A stretch of 64,000 nt of DNA, taken from Oreocharis arfaki. Lineage: Eukaryota; Chordata; Aves; Passeriformes; Paramythiidae. The stretch covers positions 62,001 through 126,000 of the forward strand of contig VZRR01010831.1 of the NCBI GenBank assembly GCA_013398015.1. The letters run 5' to 3'. A program made the translations under genes and the position numbers. The notes below the pieces were generated by a model. It had not been told where the DNA came from. It saw only the letters and a list, made by a program, of their open reading frames with translations, and did not search any database. Of this stretch, positions 34,310 to 46,882 are shown in pieces (the stretch's first letter is position 1; each line of letters begins with the position of its first letter).

Positions 34310-37202
34310 TTCTCACTTCCCTTCCCGAAATCATTATGCATCAAATGGCACCAGCACAAGGATCAACCAAACTTTACAAGTTCCTGCAAAATCAGGAAGT
34401 GTAAGAGCTGGTTGCAATTCACAGGATGTTTCTACTCCATTGCATGATAAAATATACTCTTCTTCTCTTTTCCTTTTTTTTTTTTTATCCTTTTTTTTTT
34501 TTTTGTGCAAATGTTGGTAGAAAAAGAGCCTGCAATTTGATTCCTTCAAGTGTTTGTGTTGGGAGAGCTCTTGTCGCATATGTTCACAGAGAGCGAACAT
34601 AAAAGGGGCCCGAGGATAGACAAAAAATCTGTTTGACTATCTGACAAATAGTTACAGAAACATTTTGCATATTTACCCATCTTCTAAGAGAAACATATTG
34701 CTGTGCAACAAAAATGTGTTTACTGTAAAACGACATAGACAGCAGCACTTAGAACACACTTGAAAGAGTTGGATTTTGTAAGCAGCTCATTTGCATAGAA
34801 ACACAAGAACATTTGAAGCCTCAGAGACAGCATCAAGGAATAAAAGACATCCACTGGGACCAGTCTGCATTAACCTTAGGTTCATATGGTTTTCTTTTCC
34901 TCTCAGGACTGAATATTTGTTTAACTATTATTTGTTTAACTATTAAATCAATTCCTAAAATCATTCCATGTCCTTAAAAGTGCAGTAAGATACTGCCTTG
35001 CCACCAGAGTACTCTAGATTCCTCATGGACTCGTGCTAAATTTATATAACTTTGTTATATCACTGGCAACTTATATTCCTATAATTTCATGCAAAATAGA
35101 TTCATTCTCACTTATGGGGTAGTGCTCCTTCTCAGTTACAGCCTGAGACCTGCTGATTTTTTACTGAGTTATCCCAATAGATGGTTGGCATTCATATTCA
35201 TTTTTTTTCTCTCTCCTCAGCCAGCCTGTGCCTCAGTGAGGCATCAAACTGAAGCCAAATTGATGTAGCATATTCAAATTTCAACCTTGTTACTGAAGAG
35301 AATGCCAAGAGTTTAAAAAAATGTCAGGCCCTTGAGAGGGAAGAACAAAATGCTGGAAAAGAAAACTTTCAAACTCAGAAAGATGGTGACTTTTACCTCT
35401 GGGAGTTCTATGGAAAAACCTCTAAGCAGACAAATGAAAGATGTCCCCAAGCACTAATGATAATAGAAGGGAAAATGTAGCAATTGTGATGCACATAAAA
35501 AACCTGAAAATAATTTCATCGTGCAATTAAGTGCCTAAAATCCTTCTTCCCAATCCAACACTTTAAACAGCTACATGAGAAAAGAGGCTTTGGAAACCTA
35601 ACCAACGTAGCAAGTTTTGGTTACTTTTAGCTAATGGAAGATTAAATATATTTTGGTCAGGGATATGTTAGCAGAAAAGAGAGATTTTTCACCTCTGGGT
35701 AGCTCAGACCACGCCTGAGTTTAGAGCTGAAAATTGTTGCCCTTTCTACGTAGCTGTGTAATACTTTCTCCAATTTCCTGGATGTTTCTGTAGTCAAGAC
35801 AAGCTTTTCCTGCTGGTTGCAGTGCAAGAGGTTCAGGTTTCCTGTTGATTTGATTGTACAGCTCTCGGACTTGCAAATTTGAGCGTAAAGGAAAAAATAT
35901 AAATCTCTCTTAAGTATTACTCCCCCAGGAAGCATCTCAATTTTTTCAGTGGTACTTGCAGAGGCTGGTGCTATCCCTGATTTATGTCTTAAAAAGTGAC
36001 ACTAGAGCTGTCTGAGGCTAGAAGGAGACTGGGAGCCAACCAGGTCTAGCAAGGCCAAGGGCTAAAATGGTGCATGGTCGTGCTGGAGAAGGTGGGAAAC
36101 AGCAATTTAATGTAATCACAAGAAATATTCACATTGCTGTGCATGATATGGGCACAATATTCTGATGACACCCAGAAACGGAACCACTACAAAAATTGCA
36201 GCTTGTCTGTGGAGATCTAGAAGAACAAATGACACTATCACCTATTAGAAGCAGCAGAATATTAACAGTGGCCCTGCTTTGGGATGGGGTCAAACCACTG
36301 GGTTAGCTTCCACGTTCCTTTAAAGTTGTGTTTTCCCAGGACACAGCAATGTCTCTGTCTGCAGCTGTGCTTTGTTAATCCCTAAGAATCACACAACAGT
36401 GAAAAAGATGTCCAGTATAAACGATAGCAACTGTCCTACATCCAGGTAACTTTATGGTGACTGTTTAAACTGTAAGATAGGAATATGTATTGATAATAAC
36501 AAAGATGAAACATAGATAATCTAAAACCATGCCAAGGAAGGGCAATTAACACCTCTGTTACCAGTAGCACCAGTGTCCCAAGGGGTTTTCTTTATTTACA
36601 GGGTACGTCTTGTCTGCACCAGCAGTGCCATGTGAAATGGAGTTCTAGCTGAGAGACATTTCATTTAGAGCAAATATTGAAGCTTTACAGATGCTTGCCT
36701 GCAGCTGTACAGCAAAGACAAAGAGCCTCCAGACAAGCCAGCCCCTCAGAGCTTTTCACTTGCCTCGTTTCAGCAAGGTAATACGAACATCTATGCAGAT
36801 GGGAAGCCAGAGCTCGGATGAGACATTAATAGAACCCACTGGGAATCAGGGTCCTGATGCTGCCAGAAACAAAGCTGCCTCAGCTCTCAGTGCAGAGGGG
36901 GAGATGTGAAGGTGCACAAGGCTCTGCTGAACCAGGACAGGGAACAAGATTTGTCAAAGCCCCACCTTGGCAGCATCACGAGCGGGAAGGAGGCGAGAGG
37001 GCTGTGCAAATACCTATAGAAATAATGTGTGGGAGGAAACCAGGAGGGAAAGCCTGCTCTGTCACTAAAAGCCCAAGATCTATGTTACAGATGGAATTTT
37101 GCTTCTGCAGAGACCATTTGTATCTCAGAAGAGGAAGGGACCCAGCAATGTGCACTCACGGCCCAGAAAGCCAAACCATACCCTGGGCTGCATCTCTGGC
37201 AG
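34310..37202. other. Unique sequence, no gene recognised
   Basis: Includes two T-runs at about 34468-34504 and a possible regulatory block at 34660-34880. Frames at 36691-36909 and 36857-37291 have no recognised domain, and the latter runs into CR1. Confidence 0.45.
34660..34880. promoter_or_regulatory. Candidate conserved non-coding block with octamer
   Basis: Complex AT-balanced sequence with an exact ATTTGCAT octamer (POU site) at 34789-34796. No coding signature. Called by appearance only. Confidence 0.18.
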
Positions 37203-37676
37203 TGTGGGCTGTGAGGGAGGGGATTCTGCCTCTCTGCTCTCGTGAGATTCCACCTGCAGAGCTGCCTCCAGCTCTGGAGCCACCACTATAGGACAGTTGT
37301 GGACCTGCATGAAGGTGGTCACAGGGCTGGAGCACCTCTCCTACGAAGCCAAGCTGAGAGAGTTGGGGTTGTTCAGCCTGGAGAAGAGAAGGCTTCAGGG
37401 AGACCTTGAGAAGCTTCCAGTACCTAAAGGGGCTACGAAAGAGCTGGAGGGGGTCTGTTTACAAGGTCATGTGTTGATAGGAGATGGAGCAATGGGTCTA
37501 GGTAGAAAAAGGGCAGGTTTAGATCAGATATCAGGAAAAAGTTCTTGACTGTGAGGGTGGTGTGGCCCTGGCACAGAGAAGCTGAGGATGCCACATGCCT
37601 GGAAGTGTCCAAGGCCAGGCTGGAGGTCTGTGCAACCTGGTCTAGTGGAAGGTGTCCCTGCTCATGGCAGGAGGCT
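37203..37676 (+). mobile_element. CR1 LINE 3'-end fragment
   Basis: Plus-strand CR1 of about 470 bp. Modules in order: 'ggggattctgcctctctgct', 'gctgagagagttggggttg', 'ttcagcctggagaagagaag', 'tccagtacctaaaggggct', 'agatcagatatcaggaaaaa' and 'ggtctagtggaaggtgtccc'. The last ~40 bp and the tail repeat are missing. A ~10-bp deletion removes part of the 'caggttgccc' module. Confidence 0.92.
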
Positions 37677-39939
37677 GTGCCCCTCGCCTCTGCACCTCCT
37701 CACTTTTTGAGGATGTGCTTCAGGCCCAAACAGCTGCCAAAGCACTTATCAAGAGGTGATAACCCAACTTCAGCTTCTGCCTGCCTTTGTCCTTATCCAC
37801 AGTACCATTCTGAAAGCCACCTCAGCCTCTGTAAGGAGAAAGGATGCTCCAGGAACCTTCCTCCTCTCTGTTGGCTGCCCCCAGTGTGGGCTGACAAGGT
37901 TTTAACCTCTAATCTGGTGTGGGAGTTTGACAGACAGACTCCAGCTCTGACACAGGAGGCTAAAAGCCTTTGAGGAATACGACTATCTGCTTATTAAGCC
38001 TGTCCTATTCCAGTCGAGGAGTACTCAAACTAATCTCTGGTAATAGCTACAGAAAGGGTCACTGCTTGAAAGAAACAACGTGATCAAGTGTTCCCTTGTG
38101 TTCTGCTTTTCCAGCTTCTTTTTTTTCCCTTTGAACTTCAAGACCGTGGGCAACAGGGATAATATTTCTTCGTGTGTGCGGAAAATACCTTACTAGGAAA
38201 ACTAATTTATTCAGACAGAAATATCTTCCTTTTCCTAAATGTGCAGAAAATCAAATGCACAGTGGAGCAGCAAAAAGGAGGGTTTTCCTTGGTTACAGTT
38301 TATTGCAGTGAAATTCCCTACTGTGCCAGAAGCAATGTCACAGTAATGAGTGATGCCACAGAGGTCCCGGGTAAGTGCAAGTTTTGGGTGAATATCGTGT
38401 CATATTTATTGTGAAACAGAATCACTGCTCTTAGGAAGGTTCAAAACTACCTTTCCTGCAGAAGAGTGCATTTTCCTCCCTTGCAAGTACCATGCATTTT
38501 GACATGTTGAAAGTTGAAGGAAATAAAAGGCTTGTACAGCAGGAATATATAAATTGATTATATAGTTTCTGCTAAGGAATATTCTGTATGTCAAGGATCA
38601 CCTCTGGGTGGTAGGAGTCACAAAATGCCTCAGCTGAGTTGGGAATAATCTACTGGAAGGTCTCTTCACTGAAGTTGCAGTCAAACAAAGGAATTTTGGT
38701 TTCAGAGACAGTACAGCAAACCAAAGCAGAATTTGAAGTTCTGTTGGTTTCCTGCAGTACCCCATAAGTCTACAATGTGCATGTAGGGGGATTTTGATTT
38801 CCCTTTATAAACATGCCTAGAAAATCACCATTTTCTACAGTCCCAGATCCATCATTTCCTCTGTGGTCAGGGATTTTCAGGGTTTATATGATTTCAGTAC
38901 ATGTCAATGACCCAAGTGCTGAGGCTTATTTCTCTCTTATGGATAATTTAAAAATTGTTTGATATGAAGCAAAATCAAATTTTGAAACCATTGAAAATGT
39001 TTACTATCCATTCAGCACCTCGAAAACATTGTTTGCTGTTTCCCTGAGGTGCTGGCATTTATTTGATGGTTCAGCCACAGGCCCAGTGGTCCAACCCAGC
39101 AGATATTGTGGTGAGCTGGTTTTCCAGCTGTTCTCTGCGTGTGTTTGTGTGTAAACCTGTGCATGTGCACACCTGAAAGTATTGGCACGTTTGGTGCTGC
39201 ACCAGCAGAAACACAATTCATTCTGTCACCTGTTTGAGAAGCTGCTGTAAAGGACGTGTAAAAAACCACTGGATAAATACATTTTGTGCCATAAAACTCT
39301 GTCACCTGCAAAGTCAGGTGTTGACACTTCAGGAGTACACACACACACCCCACAGACAGTGCTGCAGGCTGCAGAAGCCTGGAGTTTTTGTGTTTCTTGT
39401 AGCTCTTCCTTTAACATTTGATTATTTGTTCGGGGCCAGCGTGTTGCTGCTGCTTATCTATATGTTGACAAGATTGGTTCCATGTAGAGCATCTGCCTGT
39501 ATCTAACTTTGTTTGCAAAGACTATTTCAAGATGATGCCAGTGGGGGTGGGGATGTGAGAGGAAGAGAGGGAGAGAATATTTTTAATTAGTTTCGTGTAG
39601 GCAGGAGGGAGAGGACAGACGTACACTGTAAATGTATCATTTTTTTTTACATTTTTCTTGTGATCTCAAGCAGCAAACAGACCAATTGCAGCAGCCCAGC
39701 AGCTTTATTTGTGCTGTTTTTGGAAGACTTGGCTCTGCTAAGCACTCTTATTGTTGTTCTTGCTTGACATTGCCCGTCCTTGACATCTCCCTTCCCTGGA
39801 ATCGATGATGACTGCCATCTCAGCCCTCAGGCTCCTCCACGGCTGCTTTCAACTGCGATAGCCTCGTCCCTCACTCCTCACTGCCCTACTTCTGCCCCTC
39901 ACCACCCCCTCTTTTAAAGTCTACAGCAACTTGAATTCA

Positions 39940-40240
39940 GCTCGTTGTGGAGAGAGGTTTTGAGAGGCGGGAGCTTTGCGCACCCGGCTGAATCCCTGGT
40001 GGAAAATTCCCCGCTCTGGTGCGCGGCGCTGGCGGGGCATCGAGAGGGAGCTGGCTGTGACCAGCCCGTGCCTTTCTGCCCACTCTGACACAGCGTGGCA
40101 GCTGGACACCAGCACGGCCACTTGCCTGGATAAAACAGTTAAATAGATCAGTTTAAATATAAAAGCAAACAATCTGTGGTGCCGATGCCTTTCCCCGACG
40201 GACGCGGCCGACCCCGAGGTAATCGCGCCCGTGGGTGATG
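39940..40240. promoter_or_regulatory. Small CpG cluster
   Basis: Two clusters of CpG, at about 39945-40035 (with 'tgcgcggcgctggcgggg') and 40180-40235 (with 'ccccgacggacgcggccg'), roughly two dozen CpGs in 300 bp against AT-rich surroundings. A TATA-like 'tttaaatataaaagc' lies between them. May be a small unmethylated regulatory element or promoter; no exon can be assigned. Confidence 0.3.
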
Positions 40241-43069
40241 AGGAGCTCTGGTTTCTTCTTGGTGCTTGATTACACCCCAAGGACACGATTATCCTGTGCC
40301 AGTAGTCATCTTTCTTGTTAGACCTTATTGCTTAATTGCAACAGCACAGAAAAAAACAGGGGAAAAACGGGGGAAAGGGAAAAAAACCACAGAGATCAGG
40401 TGAGATATTGCTGAAATCGTTGAAAGAGAGGATGATAGTTTGGGAGCTGCTGGCTATGTATGTTAATTAACTCTTCTCAGAGGAAAGCCACAGAGCTGTA
40501 CTTTTAAGAGAGATCTCCCCCCGCCTCTCACACACGCAGAGATGTGGTGTAGTCTCTCTCTTGGTATCTCATGCACTGCTCCAGGCCCTTGATGTCAAAA
40601 TATACCAGCTGAGAATGTAGGATAAGAACAGCCGTAGGCTTTCCTCTGGTCCTCAAGACATTTCAAATCTATACTTTCCTGATTAGGATAATACCATGCT
40701 TCATCAGGAGCACAAATATTTTTTTTTTTCCTCCTGGTCTCCAAATGGGCAACTTTTACAGCAGTATGTGAAAAGCCTCGAAATGAAGAAAACAGAGACA
40801 CAGAAAATTCGCTTGGGAGTGCGGAGCTGTAACCTATATTTACTTTTTCCATTGTGAGAAACATTTAAACAATTCCTTAACATTTATAACTGCACATCTG
40901 TTTGAAATAATTGAAACGGAAACGTTAAAAGAAATTACATTTCGCTAATCCATTTACAATGGTATAAATTGCTTCTCATAGCCAACTGCCAGACTTGCTG
41001 TTTTATTTAATAACTTTAATGCTGAGGTTCCCTGAGGCAAGGAGACAGTTATCCCACCAACTGCATGAGGTTTTACTGAAGTGTCCCCTGGCTATTGTCC
41101 AGGGACTGTGGAGGAGCTCAGCTAACAGGTTCACTTGCATTCCCTGTCTCTGACAAAAATATGTTTTAATGCAAAATAATTCTAAGTGAAAGAGAAAAAG
41201 GTGTAAAGGATGCATTCTAGCAAACCAGGCTGTTTTGTTGGTATATGATTGTGGCTGGATGGCCAGTAATTTATCACTATAAAATATGTTGTTATTACAT
41301 TTTGAGAGGCAGCAACTGAGCGATGCCCTTACTCCCCGGCAGAATCACAAATACATCTCAAGTTTAAAGGATTCTCAGGCAGAAATTGTATCCAGTAGGA
41401 AAACTCCCAAGCACAGTCACTTGATACTCATTGTTTTACAAACTACGACTGTTCCTGTCTCTCTAATTCTCATATTCAGTTGTGTCATGGGAGAGAATTC
41501 TTCCTCCCCTCTCTCCATGATGAGCTGCTGCATTAGGCTGACTTTCTTTCCAGGCTGTGAGTAAATATGATTTTCCTGGCTCAGATCCCCCTTTTTTTTT
41601 TTTCTGGTTTAAGTGGAGTCCCTCAGTGCAGGGAAGATGAGGACACAGCCCTTTTTCCCTGGTGTGAGTTCTAAAGTACTCTCGGTCCCTATTGCTCATC
41701 CCGTGAAGGACAGAGTCAGGCTCAGGCACTCTGTCAGCTCCTGCAGCTTGGGATATGATAGAGGAGCCTCAGGTTTCTCCAACACCTGAAAAATTGCTGA
41801 CTAACAAAAATTAATCCACTTTTCAATAGACTCTGCACATTCAAATGCTGCCAAACATTGTTTCTGAGTTTAGAACTTGCACTTTTTTATAGTGTGGAAG
41901 TCTACAGAACAACCTGTGAAATTATTTTTTAAAAGTCTTATAAAGAGAACACGAAGAAACTAGCAAAATGCACTAAAATATGTGGAATTCATGTTTTTTA
42001 TTAGAAAATACTCAAACACTGTCAAAATAGCAGAGACATTCCCAGCCGTGTTTGTGTTTTCAAATTGTATCGATCACAACTGCTAACCATCTATGACTTG
42101 TATAGGATCATGGCTGCTTCCTTTCATCATTCCTCTCAAAGAAATACATTTTTATTTTTAGGAAACTTGCCCTGAGGCAAAGACTAGAAATTGTTCTCAA
42201 GCAGATAGTATAATTAAGGATTGATCTGCACAGTGGGGAGAAGCTGGATGAATCAGACACTGACATTTCCTTCTTTCCACTCTTTCTTATGACTGAGAGC
42301 CTGGATTCCTTCCCAAGAAAATAAGACACAGCTATGTAGAAGATGTGGGGTTAGGAGTTTAGATATCCTTGATTGTCAAGGATTGTCAAAGCCACACAGA
42401 TATTTCCAGCTGGCAATTTATTCTCTATATTGTCATTTGCTTTAGCAGAAGCCTCAGGCAAATATTCTCCTGACACCTCAAGCAGGTGCCTGAGGTTGGA
42501 AGTGGGATGAAAGCAGGCTGAAAATTTTGGTTTAGTTTAGCAGAGAATACCTGCTCTCAATTACCTGATGTGGAAACAGTGAAAAAATTCGCACAGAAAA
42601 CCTGTGGTCGCACAGGGAGGTCTTTGGTTTGTCTTCAATGCTTTGATTCCCTCCTCTAAACATATTTTTGGATTAAGAATCGCTCAGCAGCGTGTCATGA
42701 TTGGGATCCTCACTGAAGGCATGAAACCTTTTATTTAAATGTCCCAAGTTTAATGCCAGCTCTAAACAAATTTAGTGAAAAAATGTGTCAACATTTTTCC
42801 CGCTGCAGAGTCTGGGCCCTGAGGTCCCTGTATTTCTGCACACAGGGATATAAGAGATGGATATCTTGTGCCTTCATGCTACAGCAGAAGATAGGAGCTG
42901 AGCAATTTAATCTGTTTTGCCATGCCTGATATTTGCTTTGTTGAAAAATTATTTCCATAATAAACCAATTAAAGTATATATTTAACGAGCCACAGGCATT
43001 GAGAAAAATTATAAGTCTTTCACAACAGTACCTGGTTGAGAAGGCTTAAAAATACACACCAAACAAACA

Positions 43070-43720
43070 AAAATAATTTGGGTTATGTGCCACCTATCAA
43101 GCTCTTCGTGAGCACTATGAAACTATCTATCAATTATACATAATCATGCTGTCACATACAACAGTGAAATGCAGAAGGCCATAAAATAACAGCACAGAAC
43201 ATCATCAATAACACTTGTGTGCCTTATCTGGCCCAAGACTGAGATGATCGACAGAGAGATACAGGTCATTATCTGCAAATGGCTTATGAAATTCATTTTG
43301 GCCACAATGAAGAGGAAACAGGAAGATAAGTCTCAAAATAAATTGGAATTTAATCCAAGAATTCTGCAGATTGACCTGACTCAAGACAGTAAACATCTCG
43401 TGCTCGGTGAAGCCCCAAACAACAACTATCAGCTGGATACAGCTGGTGATATTTCTTACTAATATATCTAATTACTGAATGTTATAAAATATTTTGGTGC
43501 AGTGCAACTAAATCAGCATTTCCCTCTAATAGTTTGTTTTTTATGCTCTGAGAATTGATCATATCAAAATATACTAAGTCTGGCAGGAAAGAAGATTGAT
43601 GAAGAACAGCCCTTCCCCGGATGAAAGGACATTATCTCTAATGGGCTCTTCACAGGAAATGGAAGGAGGAACTGAGTTTATAACTCTGCAGATCAAAGAA
43701 ACCAAGGTATCCTGAATCTC
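43070..43720. promoter_or_regulatory. Candidate conserved non-coding block
   Basis: Long non-repetitive stretch with evenly mixed composition and several transcription-factor-like sites: CCATAAAA at about 43180 (HOX/CDX type), CTTATCTGG at 43221 (GATA type on the opposite strand) and homeodomain-like TAATTA sequences near 43470. The 81-codon frame at 43217-43462 has no family features. Confidence 0.22.
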
Positions 43721-46700
43721 TTTTGTGAACAGAAGGACAAAATTTTGGTATTACCTGACTGACTTGAGGAAACTCTATGAAACATCATGAAACCTCTTTA
43801 GCAATACTTTTTGGCAACCCTGACTTCGACTTTTAAATTCCGAGGTTTTTTGGCTTTAAAACGGGCCAAACTTTTAATTTATCAAAGCAGAGAGTTTACT
43901 TAAGAGACCATGATTGTGATTTGGAAAATGAACATCATGGTCAGCTGATTCATCACTATTCAGGTAAGAGTTCTTTCAGTGCCTGGCCAAGCCATCACTT
44001 GTATTTTGATGGCACAGTTTCCCCCTGGTGCTGCCTCTCCTCTGGAAATGCAATTTTTTGCACTTCCCAATCGCAGTCAGGGCTGCCATAATTCCCAGGC
44101 TGCCAGGTAGACATCCCTCCAGGATATATTTATTTAGTGCCTTTTTCCCTGCCTTACCTCACGTGTTCAGTTTGTTCCTTGGTTTGGTTAGACCAAAGCT
44201 GAAACCTCTCTGACCCCCGAACCCAAAAGGAAATCCCCCTTTTTGTAACTCTTGTTTCACCCTCTGGCACAAACCACAACTCTGCTACTTCCACACAATT
44301 ATTCTTGTGCCACCTCTAAATGCCCAAGCTCCTTCTGACTCTACAGATATGTAAAATTTTCCAAAATAAGCGTGGTTACAGCGAGATTTAGACCTACAAG
44401 GTGGAGGCAACCACCCCACCTGTGTCCCACTGCAAGCAAAATTTCTCCTTTCATCTGTGGGACTGTTGGTTCATTTAACTTGTGAACTGAGAGGAAAAAT
44501 TAGTCGTGTGAAAATGATCCAAGCAGAAGACAAGCCTCACTTCTGTGCAGGAAGGAGGTGGTGGTGGAAAAGTTGCATCAGAAAGGTAAAGCAGCAGACC
44601 CCAAAAATGGCACCTGGTGCGTCACTGCCTCTAACACTCACTTGTGAAGCTGTCAACTCTTGAGAAAATAGGCTGAGGTGGACTTGAAGAACCCTACAAG
44701 TCCACATTTTTACGTCTTTTTGGCTACATTGCAGAAGAAATGTTTAGCAACTTTTTTTTCTCCCGAAGCCAAATAGTTCTTATATGCTAATTTTAGTAAT
44801 TTCGTTGTTTTACACCTCTTTTGTGTTATTCAATGTCGTCCTGACCTTCTGAATGCTGTGAGTGCATTTTGTGACTGTGCCTGTACGAGTGCTTCAAATG
44901 CAGGGCTGTGTTTCCTTTTTCAATCTTGTGGGAGAAAGGAGACCAGAGGAAACCTGATGCGTTACGAATGAAGATGTTCTGAGCCATGGAACCAGCAAAG
45001 AGGAAATCCGAGGCAAGAGCAGAACAAAAAGCTGGTCACAATTTTTGGGAATGAGTTGTTTAATGGGGAGTTTTCCCGAAATTCTTTGAGGAAATGGAGT
45101 AACACGTGATATGACTTAGAGCTGCTCCTCGATCCAGAAGAGTCGTCAAGAAGACATGGTACAAGAGGAGTTACATGGAACTAATGGGAAGGTCTGTGCC
45201 ACAACAGCCTCTAAATCACTTTAGATTCCTCATAAGTGAATATTCCTCGTAAGTGAGTATTTCATTGTGGAACAGGCACATTATTCAGTGGGGTTTGGAT
45301 GTCAGATGTCTTTAAAGCAAAAGCCTGAGCATCTAGGAAATCAAACTAACCTAAAAGTGAGAGCAAGCTCATATTTACTGATGGTGAAGGGCGTTCTAAT
45401 GGGTTGGTTTTCTTGTTCATTGAAAGCCAAAACTTTTTTAGAAATAATTACAATAAATTATATTTATGGAGTAAAAACTAAGCAGGTTCATTTGTTAGCA
45501 CCTTGAACAAAGCACATGTTATTTTTCCAGAAGTCAAGTTAGAAGAAACATTCACTATAAATATTTCTTATCATTCTAATTGTCTTATTTTCACTAGATG
45601 TGGATCAACCTCACCCAAAATATTTTCTAAACTTGTTCTGCAGGACAGCTTCTATTTTTTTTTCTTTTTCTATTTGTTTTTTGGATGGGGAGAAAGAAAG
45701 TTATTGTATTCCTTATGCAAAAAGCATTCAGTCTCTTAATAAACTTATTTCAATTCCCTTTCAGCTCGTCCATGATGAGAAGAGGGGAAAATCCAGGTTA
45801 TTCTGCCTGAACTTTCCCTGAAAACTCCTTACAACAAACAAAGGTGGTGTGGGAGCGAAACTCAAACCAAGGACTTTTCTGGAGCTGCTCTATCACCAGG
45901 GGACAGAGCACAGGGATGCAGGGGAATTTCTGAGGACTCTCTTTCTTTGCAAGCCTCTTTGGAGCATCTGGAGGTTGAAGTTTCTCACCCAGTCCGCAGG
46001 GGGAAGGCTACTGGAGAAGATGCTCTGAATCCCAACATGCTTAGGAGGGAGCACAAATTTACTGTACAGCTCATAAACGAATTCCTTTGCCTTTTAAAGG
46101 AGGCAAAATTTGAATCTGCACCCAGTCACAATCTTTAGAAGAAATGATCACCTTGGTGAACGTGTTCTGACACCGTTAACGACCCCAGTGAAGGCAGACC
46201 CAAGGTCACTGACTCTGTGCATTGCACATGAGACATTAATGATAAAAACTCTGCTCCTGGGGCAGTTTGCAATTCATCATTGTGCTGGACCCAGCAACAT
46301 CTGTTTCCTGGGGGGGAAAAATAAAAGAAGGAATCTTTTGGGCTAGGTGAACAATCCTGCTTGAATTTTGATAATGCAAGTGGATTTTGATTGATTGCCA
46401 TGTGGAAATCAACCAGGGGAATAACTCACTTCCTTTGGTATGAATGGAACCGAGGAGCAGCCAAATCCCAGAGAAGGAAGGAGGAGCAAAAAAAAAACCA
46501 GGACAAATATTCTCTTAGTCCTCCTAAGACATATTGGGTGGTATGAGGTGACTGAGAGATCACCCATAAAACTGGCAAGAGTGATGAGGAAAATGCAAAA
46601 AAACCCTGTGTGTGTCCAGCTGACAAACTCTGGCATTTTTGTGGCAACCAAACAGTCATCCAGGGTTGGTTTTTAGTTTTTCGGAGGACTTCTAACAACT

Positions 46701-46844
46701 CTTGAAGGCACTTTCCCTCTCAGTTCTGTGGTCAGAAGTCGAATTTTTTCTTCTTGCATCTCTGTTGTTGCTAAAAATTGGTGCCGGAAGAAATCAGGAT
46801 TGGTCTAAGTTTGGGTGTGTTTGGTATTGTTTTGCTTTGGTTTA

Positions 46845-46882
46845 TTTTGTTTTGTTTTGTTGTGTTTTGTTTTGTTTTGTTT
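46845..46882. repeat. (TTTTG)n microsatellite
   Basis: An impure array of TTTTG units within a wider T/G-rich tract, about seven units. Confidence 0.85.

Noticed and set aside
43217..43462. 81-codon frame as a small protein gene
   Set aside because: No recognised motif, and the sequence around it looks like non-coding regulatory DNA on both sides of the frame.
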